From: Albidovulum sp.
Lineage (GTDB): Bacteria > Pseudomonadota > Alphaproteobacteria > Rhodobacterales > Rhodobacteraceae
NCBI GenBank assembly: GCA_020637635.1
Contig: JACKKB010000012.1
Location: 57,752 to 121,751 of the forward strand
Length of the DNA stretch: 64,000 nt
Direction of reading: 5' to 3'
Shown here: positions 26,901 to 34,311 of the stretch, one piece after another
How positions within the stretch are numbered: position 1 is the first letter of the stretch
How the letters are laid out: each line of letters begins with the position of its first letter
Notes under the pieces: generated by a model
What the model was told of the DNA's origin: nothing
What the model saw: only the letters and a program-made list of their open reading frames with translations
Database searches by the model: none
Translations under genes and position numbers: made by a program

Positions 26901-27108
26901 AAAGATCGGAAAGCCAGTATTTCAGCTCGCCGAAATGGGTGCTGGCGGCATTGGCGCGGGTCAGGGTCTGGATCGCCGCCGCGCCGTCCGCAATGGCATC
27001 GGCATTGCGCGACAGGCGCGACGACAGGAACGCATTCGTCGCCAGCAGAAAGGCCAGCAGCACGGCCGACAGGAGCACCAGCCGCAGCAGGATCGAATAC
27101 CTAGCCAT
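23947..27108 (-). CDS. Hybrid sensor histidine kinase with two receivers and HPt
   Basis: 1053 residues. TM1 is 7-27, a helical periplasmic region about 30-178, TM2 181-203, HAMP about 200-255, PAS about 270-380, and HisKA has phospho-His H419 (NMSHEIRTPMNG). The HATPase has NLINNAVKFTEKG, DTGIGIP and GGTGLGLAIS. Receiver 1 has D708 (ILDMHMPGLDG) and receiver 2 has D855 (LMDIEMPEMDG). The C-terminal HPt has H996 (AAHTMKSSAADFG). Start ATG at 27108 after a GGGGGG run. It lies between the haem-c protein and REC-EamA genes on one strand, so H996 can plausibly pass phosphate to D56 of REC-EamA. Confidence 0.93.
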   Translation of the reverse strand: MARYSILLRLVLLSAVLLAFLLATNAFLSSRLSRNADAIADGAAAIQTLTRANAASTHFGELKYWLSDLSVSLLIRSERNARAARAALDQELAALDDIAPERVAIIRTEVAGLFEQSMRAVDAYTNDQRVIGNSLVAKGQEHIRRVDDELGAMVAELESQAVSKSDAAYGEAERAVRLSTWIVVAAGVVGLMLTLLIVGSITSPLRQLLRAMEEITGGNLTASLPRPGNDEIGAMGRTLGLFRDSLAERERLAALREEADREVLRSKTQLTEAIEAISEGFALFDADDRLVVCNQRYKDMYARIGLTLAPGLAFRDIAAHVAATEIVEDADAKTWVERRVAQHLHPRGAFEQKRTDGTWMKISERPTEAGGIVGVFTDITEVKDREAKLQELVESLAEARDEAQRATVAKSQFLANMSHEIRTPMNGVIGMSNLLMESDLSPEQMDFARTINESAESLLTVINDILDYSKVEAGKLELERLPFSLRDCVESALDLVAMAAARKGLDLAYFIEPDVPDTIVSDQTRLRQVLLNLINNAVKFTEKGEVVLTVARDGGAVAEGACRLLVTVRDTGIGIPADRQAHLFQSFTQADATTTRRYGGTGLGLAISQRLVDLMGGRIWLESVEGQGTTFRFTLTAPVGEPIGTTALHEIRPDLEGKRVLIVDDNATNRQLLARQAAGWAMAPVAFERPEEALSALSERRFDVAILDMHMPGLDGVDLARAMRKTDHGRDLPMILLSSLGQSNDHSRADLDEIGFAEVLSKPIKPSPLLNALVSIFAGRLVRVIDRGPRRKPAFDETLAEKLPLRILLADDHPTNQKLGRMILKRLGYASDVAGNGLEVLEAVARQSYDLVLMDIEMPEMDGIEATHRILSDYPEGRRPKIIAVTANAMEGDREKFIRAGMSGYVSKPIRVPELVEALMTCCGRKAKEESSMPADKTEAAFDVTAMDRLLDTIGGDREALRELVGSFLEEGPELIARMRAAAGEGDAAGLKRAAHTMKSSAADFGAMSLSRLCAAMEALGRAETTDGAEAMAAEAAGAYDAAAVVLKQMVAG

Positions 27109-27167
27109 CGCCCCCCCGAAGCGGGCGGCGCCGCGCGGCACCGACGAACTGCGCCGGGTGCGCCATG

Positions 27168-27938
27168 TCAGCGAAAGAGGCTGATGCTGATGACGCCACC
27201 GAGATCGCCCTCGTGGCCGCCTTCCTTGGGATAGCCGGTGATGTCGATCTCGCCCGCCGGTTCGCCGTGGCAGGACAGGCAGCCCTTGCCGTAATACTCC
27301 GGTACGAGGACACGGTAGGCAGGCTTGCCCCCGGTCTCGCTCAGTTCCGCATAGACCTTGCCCTGCGGCCAGTCGGGCGACATCAGGTCCGCGGTGATGA
27401 TGCTGGCTTCCCAGGCGTCGGGCAATGCCTTGCGGTTGCGCACCAGATCCGGCGGGGCCGTCACCTTGATGCGCGCCTCGGCCCCGACGAGCGTGGCGAA
27501 ACTCTCGTTCACGAGCCGCCCGAAGACCGCCGGCACGAATCCCTTGAAGCCGATGCCATCGGCATTGATCGTCTCCTGGTTGGCGTCCATCACCTGTCGG
27601 ATCGCCTCCATCTGCGCCGCGATCAGCCGCGCCTCCCTCGGATCCTGCCCGTCATGGAGCGGCGCGGTTCCGTTCGCTTCGACATAGGCCCTGATGGCGA
27701 GCTCGAGGACATGATCGCCCGTCAGACCCTTGTCGCCGACCTTGGGGTCGTTGATGAGGTCCTGGCTCGATGAGATGACCGACCGTGCCGACTGCAGCAT
27801 GGCGGCGAGCCTGAGGGCGGTTTCCATGTCCTGCCCGTCAAGGCCCTGGGCCCTGACCGGGGCGCCTGGCAGGCTGAGGCCCAGGAGGGTCGAGAGCGCC
27901 GCTACAGAAAGATGGCGGCCAAAAAGGTGTTCGCGCAT
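27168..27938 (-). CDS. Secreted Tll0287-like (DUF3365) c-type haem protein
   Basis: 256 residues. The signal peptide ends near PVRAQ (28-31). The body resembles the DUF3365/Tll0287 haem domain, which is found as a sensory or redox module; the haem site CLSCH is C220-H224 (CxxCH), following VPEYYGKG. It should be exported and haem-loaded in the periplasm. First gene of the cassette, 59 bases before the kinase, so it may supply a redox or ligand signal to the kinase periplasmic region. It lacks its own transmembrane anchor. Confidence 0.8.
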   Translation of the reverse strand: MREHLFGRHLSVAALSTLLGLSLPGAPVRAQGLDGQDMETALRLAAMLQSARSVISSSQDLINDPKVGDKGLTGDHVLELAIRAYVEANGTAPLHDGQDPREARLIAAQMEAIRQVMDANQETINADGIGFKGFVPAVFGRLVNESFATLVGAEARIKVTAPPDLVRNRKALPDAWEASIITADLMSPDWPQGKVYAELSETGGKPAYRVLVPEYYGKGCLSCHGEPAGEIDITGYPKEGGHEGDLGGVISISLFR

Positions 27939-28463
27939 ACCCGTCTCCTACTTCGCGCAGAGCGGATGCGCGCGTTTCGTCGTCGAGGTTTCAATCCCGG
28001 CATCGTGTCCACGCGGCCTCAAACTGTCAATTCATATGACGGCTGCTTGGGTGTTTCACCCGCAGGGCAGGCGCGGCCAGGTCGGCCGGCGGCCTCCGGC
28101 TCGGCGCGGATCCGGTCGACGGGGCACCGCTCATCCATGTGCGGATCGCGCCCGACGGGTTCGGAAACGCGGAAGCGCGCGTCACCCTCCGGTTCCGGCG
28201 CGACGGGTACCATCGGAAACCCGTCCCGCAGCGACGGCGCCGCAACCGTCGGCCGGCCGGTCGAGCCGCAGCGCCGGCGCGGGCGCGCATGCGGTGCGAG
28301 CCTCCCGCCGCGCGGCCGGTGGCGCCGGGGCCGCGAAGGCGCGCCGTCATGCGAGGGGGGCGCTGCTGCGGGCATCGTTCCTCGTGCAGCCGAAGGCTTG
28401 AAACACGTCGCTTGAGTGCCCGGCCCGCAACCGTCACTCTGCACCCGACCGAGGGAGGACCGC
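27939..28463. other. Divergent intergenic region
   Basis: 525 bases between the signalling operon and the DmdA-like gene. Apart from the TTGACA promoter on the minus strand and a GAGGGAGGA ribosome site at the right end, 28040-28400 is GC-rich sequence where I see no protein-like frame or structured RNA. Confidence 0.5.
28002..28030 (-). promoter_or_regulatory. Candidate sigma-70 promoter of the haem-c/kinase/REC-EamA operon
   Basis: Minus strand: perfect -35 TTGACA (28030-28025), 17-base spacer, weak -10 CACGAT (28007-28002). It lies about 64 bases before the start of the haem-c gene. Confidence 0.5.
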
Positions 28464-29567
28464 ATGTTTTCGTTTCAGCCCAACACCCGCATCAGACCGT
28501 CTCCGTTCTTCGAGGCCGCCGTCGCCGAGGGGCTGACGATGGCCAACGTCTACAACCGGATGATCATGCCCACCTCCTACGGCGATCCCGAGGGCGAATA
28601 CTGGCGGCTCATCAACGGGGTTTCGCAATGGGACGTGGGCGTCGAGCGGCAGGTGCAGCTCAAGGGCCGCGACGCCGGGCGGCTGGCGCAGATCCTCGCC
28701 ACACGGGATCTGTCGGCCTGCGCCGTCGGCCAGGGCAAATACGTGGCGCTCTGCAATCATGCCGGCACGATCATCAACGACCCGATTCTCCTCAAGCTGG
28801 CCGATGACCTCTACTGGCTGTCGATCGCCGACGGAGACGTGGAGCTCTGGGCCCGCGCGATCGCCGCAGAACGCGGCCTCGAGGTCGAGATCTGCGAACC
28901 CGATGTCTCGCCGATGGCGCTGCAGGGCCCGAAGGCCGAGGATGTGGTCGCCCACGTGCTCGGCGACTGGGTCCGGGCGCTGAAATACTTCTGGTTCCGC
29001 GAGACCGAGATCGAAGGCATCCCGGTCGCGGTGCAACGCTCGGGCTGGTCCAAGCAGGGCGGCTTCGAGATCTACCTCAAGGACGGGCGCCACGGCACCC
29101 GGCTCTGGAACATCTTCAGGGAAGCCGGCCGGCCCTGGGACATCGGCCCCGGCGCCCCCTCCTCGGCCGAACGGGTCGAAAGCGGTCTGGTATCGGTCGG
29201 CGGCGATACCGACGACGAGACCAACCCCTTCGAGGTCAGGATGGGCCGCTTCGTGGACCTGCACGTGCCAGACGACACGATCGGCATCGCCGCGCTGCGC
29301 AGGATCAGGGCCGAAGGGGTGAAGCGGCACCAGATGGGCATCGTCCTGGAGGGCGAGTTACCCGCCCCGCTTGGCGTGCGGCGCGAAGAGGTGATGCTGG
29401 CCGGCCGCCGCATCGGCATGCTGACGAACTGCACCTGGTCGTTCCGGATGAAGGCCAACATCGGCTTCGTCCTTGTCGAAAGCGGCGTTCCCGCCGGAAC
29501 CGGGGTGACGGTGGAGCGAGCCTCCGGCCCCTCCGCCGGCCGGCTCGTCGGGATCCCGTTCCTCTAG
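28464..29567 (+). CDS. GcvT-family protein related to DMSP demethylase DmdA
   Basis: 367 residues of the folate-dependent GcvT/DmdA fold. Parts match DmdA better than true aminomethyltransferase: PFFEAAVAEGLTMANVYNRMIMPT, VSQWDVGVERQVQLKG, YWLSIADGDVELWARAIAAE, VEICEPDVSPMALQGPKAED and SGWSKQGGFEIYL. No gcvP or gcvH genes are near, which argues against glycine cleavage. DmdA transfers a methyl group from dimethylsulfoniopropionate to tetrahydrofolate; this protein may demethylate DMSP or another methylated S- or N-compound. The start at 28464 has GAGGGAGGA upstream. Confidence 0.7.
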   Translation: MFSFQPNTRIRPSPFFEAAVAEGLTMANVYNRMIMPTSYGDPEGEYWRLINGVSQWDVGVERQVQLKGRDAGRLAQILATRDLSACAVGQGKYVALCNHAGTIINDPILLKLADDLYWLSIADGDVELWARAIAAERGLEVEICEPDVSPMALQGPKAEDVVAHVLGDWVRALKYFWFRETEIEGIPVAVQRSGWSKQGGFEIYLKDGRHGTRLWNIFREAGRPWDIGPGAPSSAERVESGLVSVGGDTDDETNPFEVRMGRFVDLHVPDDTIGIAALRRIRAEGVKRHQMGIVLEGELPAPLGVRREEVMLAGRRIGMLTNCTWSFRMKANIGFVLVESGVPAGTGVTVERASGPSAGRLVGIPFL

Positions 29568-29970
29568 CCGGCGCCGCTGGCCGAGCCGCCCGCCGCATCG
29601 ACCCACCGGCGCGGCCCCGGGGCCGGGAGAGTGCGCGGCGTGCCGATCGTCGCGGCGCTGAAGGGCGCGGTGGCGGGCGGCGGCCGGGACCCCGCCCCTG
29701 ACGAGGCTCGCGATCCGCCGGGCGATCAGCCAGCTGCGGACCATGGCGGCGCGCGATGCCGCCTCTGGCGCAAACGTCGTCGCCGCGACCGACATCCCCC
29801 GGCCCGACGCCGGATCGCGGCTTGTAGCTTACGGCAGCGGGCACCGGATACACGCCCGGGCTACCGCGCGTCGCACGCGACCTCGGCCCCGCGCGCGGCG
29901 CGCCGGACCCGCGCGAACCCTTGACGGCCGGCCCGGCGAAGGCTTTTCTGGGCCGATCTCGGAGGACGTC
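29568..29970. other. Intergenic region before the di-haem peroxidase
   Basis: About 400 GC-rich bases without a recognisable gene. Open frames here are Arg/Pro/Ala-rich shadows. A good ribosome site (GGAGGACGTC) precedes the ATG at 29971. Confidence 0.4.
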
Positions 29971-31287
29971 ATGCGCGCAATGATCGCGGCGGCATTTCTG
30001 CTGGCCCAGCCGGCCCCGGCCGCCGACCTGCCGCCGGCCTTCGCTGACGGGGATTTCCCGCCCGTCAGCGCGTCCGAGGTCCAGCTCGGCCAATCGCTCT
30101 TCTTCGACCCGATCCTTTCGGGCAACCGCAACATTGCCTGCGCCACCTGCCATCACCCGCGCTTCGCCACCGGCGACGGGCTCTCGCTCGGCATGGGCGA
30201 AGGCGGCATCGGGCTCGGCCCCGACCGTCGCGCCGATCCCGCTGACCTGCCCGAACAGCGCATCCCGCGCAATGCGCCGGCGCTCTTCAACCTCGGCGCA
30301 CGGCAGGTGACCGTGCTCTTCGACGACGGCCGGATCGAGGCCGACCCCGCCCGCCCGACCGGCTTTCGCACACCCCTCGACGACGACATGGTGGCGGGCT
30401 TCGCGAGCCTTCTGTCGGCGCAGACCATGTTTCCGGTGCTCTCGCCTGACGAGATGGCCGGGCACTATCAGGAAAACGACATCTCCAAGCTGGTGCGCTC
30501 GGGTCGGCTGACGGGCGATGGCGGCGCCTGGCAGGCGATAGCGGCGCGGGTGGCCGCGATCCCGGCCTACGACGCCGCCTTCCGCGCCGTCTACCCCGAG
30601 ATCGCCGCCGGGCGGCCCATCCGCTTCACCGACATCTCGAACGCCATCGCCGCCTTCATGGCGTTCGAATGGCGCGCCGACCGGAGCCCCTTCGATGCCG
30701 TCCTGCGCGGCCAGGGCACATTGCCGCCGGCCGCCGCGCGCGGGATGGAGCTCTTCTACGGCAAGGCGGGCTGTTCCGGCTGCCACTCGGGCACGCTCCT
30801 TTCGGACATGAAGTTCCACGCCATGGGCCAGCCGCAGCTCGGCCCGGGCAAGGCCGAGCGCTTCGAGTCGAACCAGAAGGACCTCGGCCGGATGCGCGTC
30901 ACCGGGCGCCCCGAGGATGCCTATGCCTTCCGCACGCCGCCGCTGCGCAACGTGACGAAGACCGGGCCCTGGGGCCATGCCGGCGCCTATGCCGATCTCG
31001 GCACCTTCCTGCGCGCCCATCTCGATCCGGCCGAGGCGATCGCCACCTACACGCCCGCGGCCATCCTGCCGCCGTTCCAGGGCGCGAGGCCCGACTGGTC
31101 GGTGATGGAGGACCCCGCGCTCAGGGCCGAGATCGCGGCCGCCGTCACGGCGCCGAAGGTGACGCTCGATGCGACCGAGATCGACGATCTCCTGGCCTTC
31201 CTCGATGCCCTCACCGATCCGGCAGGGATTGCCGGCCAGCTCGGCATTCCCGACGGCGTCCCGAGCGGGCTGCCGGTCGAGCGCTGA
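29971..31287 (+). CDS. Di-haem cytochrome c peroxidase/MauG-family protein
   Basis: 438 residues with a short signal peptide (MRAMIAAAFLLAQPAPAA). There are two haem-c sites, CATCHH (about residue 56) and CSGCHS (about 268). LGQSLFFDPILSGNRNIACATC and AFRTPPLRNVTKTGPWGHAGAYADLGTFL are typical of CCP/MauG. The periplasmic enzyme reduces peroxide or oxidises a protein partner. The start at 29971 has GGAGGA. It ends tail-to-tail with the ASPIC/UnbV gene with no spacer, and that class of protein often accompanies CCP-like genes. Confidence 0.9.
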   Translation: MRAMIAAAFLLAQPAPAADLPPAFADGDFPPVSASEVQLGQSLFFDPILSGNRNIACATCHHPRFATGDGLSLGMGEGGIGLGPDRRADPADLPEQRIPRNAPALFNLGARQVTVLFDDGRIEADPARPTGFRTPLDDDMVAGFASLLSAQTMFPVLSPDEMAGHYQENDISKLVRSGRLTGDGGAWQAIAARVAAIPAYDAAFRAVYPEIAAGRPIRFTDISNAIAAFMAFEWRADRSPFDAVLRGQGTLPPAAARGMELFYGKAGCSGCHSGTLLSDMKFHAMGQPQLGPGKAERFESNQKDLGRMRVTGRPEDAYAFRTPPLRNVTKTGPWGHAGAYADLGTFLRAHLDPAEAIATYTPAAILPPFQGARPDWSVMEDPALRAEIAAAVTAPKVTLDATEIDDLLAFLDALTDPAGIAGQLGIPDGVPSGLPVER

Positions 31288-32817
31288 TCAGTTCATGCCG
31301 GGCGCGGCGAGCGTCAGGGCGCGGTTGACGCCGACCTCCTGCCAGTCGCCGACCTGCCCGTCCGGCCAGAGCACCCGGATCGCGGCCGAGGTCGCGGCAC
31401 CAAGGCCGAAATGCACAGGCCCCGCCTGCCCGCCCGCATGGCCGCCGCCGACCGTGACCTCGCGCGCCTGAACGCCCGCCGCCGTCCGCAGCTCCACCCA
31501 GGCGCCGATGGCGCGCGTATTCGGCGCCACCATGCGCAGGCTGACCGCGAGCCAGTTGCCAGTCCCTTCGGTGACATTGCGCCAAAGCTCCATCGGCGCG
31601 CGGCGGTTCATCACCACGAGGTCGAGCCGACCGTCACCGTCGAAATCGGCAAGCGCCGCGCCGCGCGAACGCTCGGTGGTGGCGATCCCGGCCACATCGG
31701 CCATCTCGCGAAAGGTCCCGTCAGCCCCCTGCATCAGCAGGTTGTTCGGATCGTGGATCGCGTTCGAGGGCATCTGGTCGACATTGCCCTTGGCGATGAA
31801 GAGATCGAGCCGCCCGTCGTTGTCGATATCGGCGAATTCGGAATGCCAGCCGGTGGACGGTCGACCCTCGTCGCCGATGAAGGGGCGCTGCGCATAGGTG
31901 CCGAAACCGTAGGGCACCCGAACCAGTCGGCCGTGCTCGTTCAGCTCCAGAAGCTGATCGCCCATCGAGGTGAGCATCACGTCCGGCATGCCGTCGCCGT
32001 TCACGTCGCCCGAGGCGATCCCCATGCCCCAGAGCGAGACCTTGTCCCAGCCATCCTCGGCGCCGCGCTCCTTGAGGGGATCGAGCCGCCACATCTGCTC
32101 GTAGCCGCCGCGCACGTAATATTGCCGGTCGTTGGAGATCCTCAGCTCCGGGTGCCCGCTGCGCTGCCAGTCGGAGATCAGCATCGACAGCGCACAGAAC
32201 CCCGGTTCGAGCGGCACGGGCGCGCCGTATCCCGTGCCCTCGGGACGGAAGAGATCGTTGTGATCGCAGGCCTCGAACGGACCGTTCGGATCGAACCGGT
32301 CGACGTAGTGGCCGAAGGCCAGCGTCGGGCGCTGCCGGCCCGGCTCCCAGGTTGCCGAGAATGCCGTCGTCCAGTGATCGCCGGGCACGAAGCCCCAGTC
32401 GGCCGAGGCATCGCGAAAGCCGCAGAGCCCGTCGCCCTTCAAGAGCAGGTCCGGCCCCACCCTCAGCACCGCGAGGTCAAGCGTCCCGTCGCCGTCGATG
32501 TCGAGCGGATAGGCCCCGGTCACGCCGGTCAGGTCGCCAAGGGCGCCGAGATCGCCGGCGCGAAAGGCAAAGTCCCTGCCCGCCGCCGGCGTCTCGTTGA
32601 CGAACAGCCGCGCCGGATTGGTCCCGCCGGCCGCGAAGATGTCGGGCCGGCTGTCGCCGTTGCAGTCGAAGACGGCGACGCCGCCGCCGACGAAATGTTC
32701 CCAGTCGCCGGCATAGACCTGCGCCACCGGCAGCGCCGCGCTTTCGTCGACGAACCGCGGCGCGCCGAGCGCCGGCGCTGCGGCGAGGGTGAGGAGGAGG
32801 AGGAGGAGCCGGATCAT
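31288..32817 (-). CDS. FG-GAP/ASPIC-UnbV (CRTAC1-like) secreted protein
   Basis: 509 residues. The signal peptide is unusually Leu-rich (MIRLLLLLLTLAAAPALGA, encoded by a CTC-type triplet run). A series of beta-propeller FG-GAP motifs follows (GGVAVFDCNGDSRPDIFAAG, PLDIDGDGTLDLAVLR, GDVNGDGMPDVMLTS, FADIDNDGRLDLFIAKG, LADFDGDGRLDLVVMN). The C-terminal ASPIC/UnbV domain has NWLAVSLRMVAPNTRAIGAWVELRT. It probably binds calcium in the periplasm. The start overlaps the ROK regulator stop by ATGA, so it is cotranscribed with the xylose regulator. Confidence 0.88.
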   Translation of the reverse strand: MIRLLLLLLTLAAAPALGAPRFVDESAALPVAQVYAGDWEHFVGGGVAVFDCNGDSRPDIFAAGGTNPARLFVNETPAAGRDFAFRAGDLGALGDLTGVTGAYPLDIDGDGTLDLAVLRVGPDLLLKGDGLCGFRDASADWGFVPGDHWTTAFSATWEPGRQRPTLAFGHYVDRFDPNGPFEACDHNDLFRPEGTGYGAPVPLEPGFCALSMLISDWQRSGHPELRISNDRQYYVRGGYEQMWRLDPLKERGAEDGWDKVSLWGMGIASGDVNGDGMPDVMLTSMGDQLLELNEHGRLVRVPYGFGTYAQRPFIGDEGRPSTGWHSEFADIDNDGRLDLFIAKGNVDQMPSNAIHDPNNLLMQGADGTFREMADVAGIATTERSRGAALADFDGDGRLDLVVMNRRAPMELWRNVTEGTGNWLAVSLRMVAPNTRAIGAWVELRTAAGVQAREVTVGGGHAGGQAGPVHFGLGAATSAAIRVLWPDGQVGDWQEVGVNRALTLAAPGMN

Positions 32818-34097
32818 TGTGCCGCCATCTCGCGCGGAGGCGAGAAGAGCCCCTCCGTCAGCCAGGAAAGCGCAAGCGCCGCCGCGCCATGCGCCCAGAG
32901 CAGATCGCCCCAGGCATGAACCTCGATCGGCGGCCCCGGCCGCCCGGTGTTGAGCACGAGCTTGTCCATCTCGGCCAGCGTATCGGCGGCATAGAGAAAG
33001 TCGTAGCGCATCCTCTCGCCGGACAGGATGATCACCGCGGGATCGAAGGTGTTGACCAGATTGGCGAGCCCGACGGCGAGATAGCGCCCCGCCCTGCGAA
33101 AGATCGAACGCGCCGCGGCGTTGCCGGCCTTGGCATGGTCATAGAGGCTCTCGATCAGGACATGCATCGGCTGGCCCGGCTTGTGCATGAGATTGAGCGC
33201 CGTCGTCGCCTCGCGGGCGAGCGCGTAGTCGGCCACATAGGCCTCGAGACAGCCGCGCTGGCCGCAGCGGCAGAGCGCGCCGTCGAGCTGCACCTTGGTA
33301 TGGCCAAGCTCCATGCCGAGCCCGCGCGCCCCGCGGTAGAGCCGGTGATTGATGACGACCCCCATGCCGACGCCGTGCTCGATGGTGACGACCGCGAAAT
33401 CGGCCGTCTCGCGGCCGACGCCATACCAGAGCTCGGCCAGCGCCACCAGATTGGCATCGTTGTCGATCAGGACCGGCAACCCGGTTCGCTCGGCCACCAC
33501 CGCGGCCAGGGGATAGTGGCGTTCGCGCAGGATCGGCGACCAGAGGATCTCGCCCGCGGCGCTGTCGACGAAGCCCGGAACGCCGATCCCCACCGCCGAG
33601 AGATCCCGCCGCGCCAGCCCGGCCTTGGCCGTGACATCGGCCAGGAGCGTATCGCAGGCCCCGATCAGGGTCTCCGGCAGATGGTTGCCGGGCGGCACCT
33701 GGACCGCCTCCGAGGCCACGACATTGCCGGCGAAATCGACGATGACCGCGGTGTGAAAGGAATCCGAGAGCTTCATTCCGGCGACGAAATGGGCCCCCGG
33801 CCGCACCCCGAGCGCCACCGGCGGCCGCCCGCGCCCGCCGTCGCCGGCCTCGCGCTGGCCCGCCACCTCCTCTAGATAGCCCGCCTCGATCAGTTCCGAG
33901 GTCAGCGTCGTCACCGAGGCCGGGCTCACGCCCAGTTCCTTGGCCACCTGCACCCTCGGCATGAGTCCGCCCGCGCGGACCCGTTCGAAGATCTGCTGGC
34001 GCAGCGGCCGGGAGGCTTCCGAGAGCGGCGCGATGAGCGGTCCGCATCCCCGCCGCGGCGGTACGGAGCCATCGTAACCCTCGCCGGAATGCTCCAT
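32814..34097 (-). CDS. ROK family transcriptional repressor of the xylose locus
   Basis: 427 residues. The N-terminal winged HTH (RQQIFERVRAGGLMPRVQVAKELGVSPASVTTLTSELIEAGYL) is fused to a ROK sugar-kinase-like domain: VGIGVPGFVDS, LIDNDANLVALAELWYG, and the zinc motif CRCGQRGCLEAY preceded by MELGHTKV. Divergent from xylFHGBA, so it is the expected xylose-responsive repressor (XylR/Mlc type). The ATG at 34097 has no strong ribosome site, and the frame extends upstream to 34199. AT-rich operator-like sequences lie immediately upstream. Confidence 0.85.
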   Translation of the reverse strand: MEHSGEGYDGSVPPRRGCGPLIAPLSEASRPLRQQIFERVRAGGLMPRVQVAKELGVSPASVTTLTSELIEAGYLEEVAGQREAGDGGRGRPPVALGVRPGAHFVAGMKLSDSFHTAVIVDFAGNVVASEAVQVPPGNHLPETLIGACDTLLADVTAKAGLARRDLSAVGIGVPGFVDSAAGEILWSPILRERHYPLAAVVAERTGLPVLIDNDANLVALAELWYGVGRETADFAVVTIEHGVGMGVVINHRLYRGARGLGMELGHTKVQLDGALCRCGQRGCLEAYVADYALAREATTALNLMHKPGQPMHVLIESLYDHAKAGNAAARSIFRRAGRYLAVGLANLVNTFDPAVIILSGERMRYDFLYAADTLAEMDKLVLNTGRPGPPIEVHAWGDLLWAHGAAALALSWLTEGLFSPPREMAAQ

Positions 34098-34213
34098 ATT
34101 ATTTTGACCCCAGAAGAAAATCAGAGCACCCCGTCCCGATCTTGCCGGCTCGAGAGGCTGCTGCGGCAGATGTCGGGCAACATGGCCCTTCTGCGGCACT
34201 ATTCGGCAGAATT

Positions 34214-34236
34214 ATTATTTTGACAACAAAAATAAT
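34214..34236. promoter_or_regulatory. Palindromic operator ATTATTTT-N7-AAAATAAT
   Basis: Perfect 8-base arms (34214-34221, 34229-34236) overlapping the xylF -35 element. An imperfect second copy, ATTATTTT-N11-AAAATCA, starts at about 34097 next to the ROK start codon. AT-rich dyads of this kind are typical ROK repressor sites. Confidence 0.7.
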
Positions 34237-34247
34237 GCTCCTAATCT
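34220..34247 (+). promoter_or_regulatory. Sigma-70 promoter of xylFHGBA
   Basis: TTGACA (34220-34225), 16-base spacer, TAATCT (34242-34247). The -35 box lies inside the palindromic operator, so repressor binding would block RNA polymerase. Confidence 0.7.
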
Positions 34248-34311
34248 TGTGCCACTCCGGCGAATCTGCCGGCACGGCTGCCTTGCGGCGGCCGAACTCA
34301 GGGAGGAATAC

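Noticed and set aside
23911..27234. 1107-residue plus-strand open frame opposite the hybrid kinase; similar long mirror frames opposite lepA (57001-59265), the fusion (49497-52724) and GH42/ABC genes (46279-49500)
   Set aside because: Antisense frames kept open by strong third-position GC bias; composition rich in Arg, His, Gly and Pro, no domains, no ribosome sites, and each lies opposite a clearly recognised gene.
28464..29567. Assignment as glycine cleavage T protein
   Set aside because: No gcvH/gcvP near, and several internal segments resemble DmdA more; kept as DmdA-like only.
32770..32812. Triplet run (GAG/GGA repeats) that might be a phase-variable tract
   Set aside because: It encodes the Leu run of a signal peptide; triplet changes would not shift frame, so no switching is expected.
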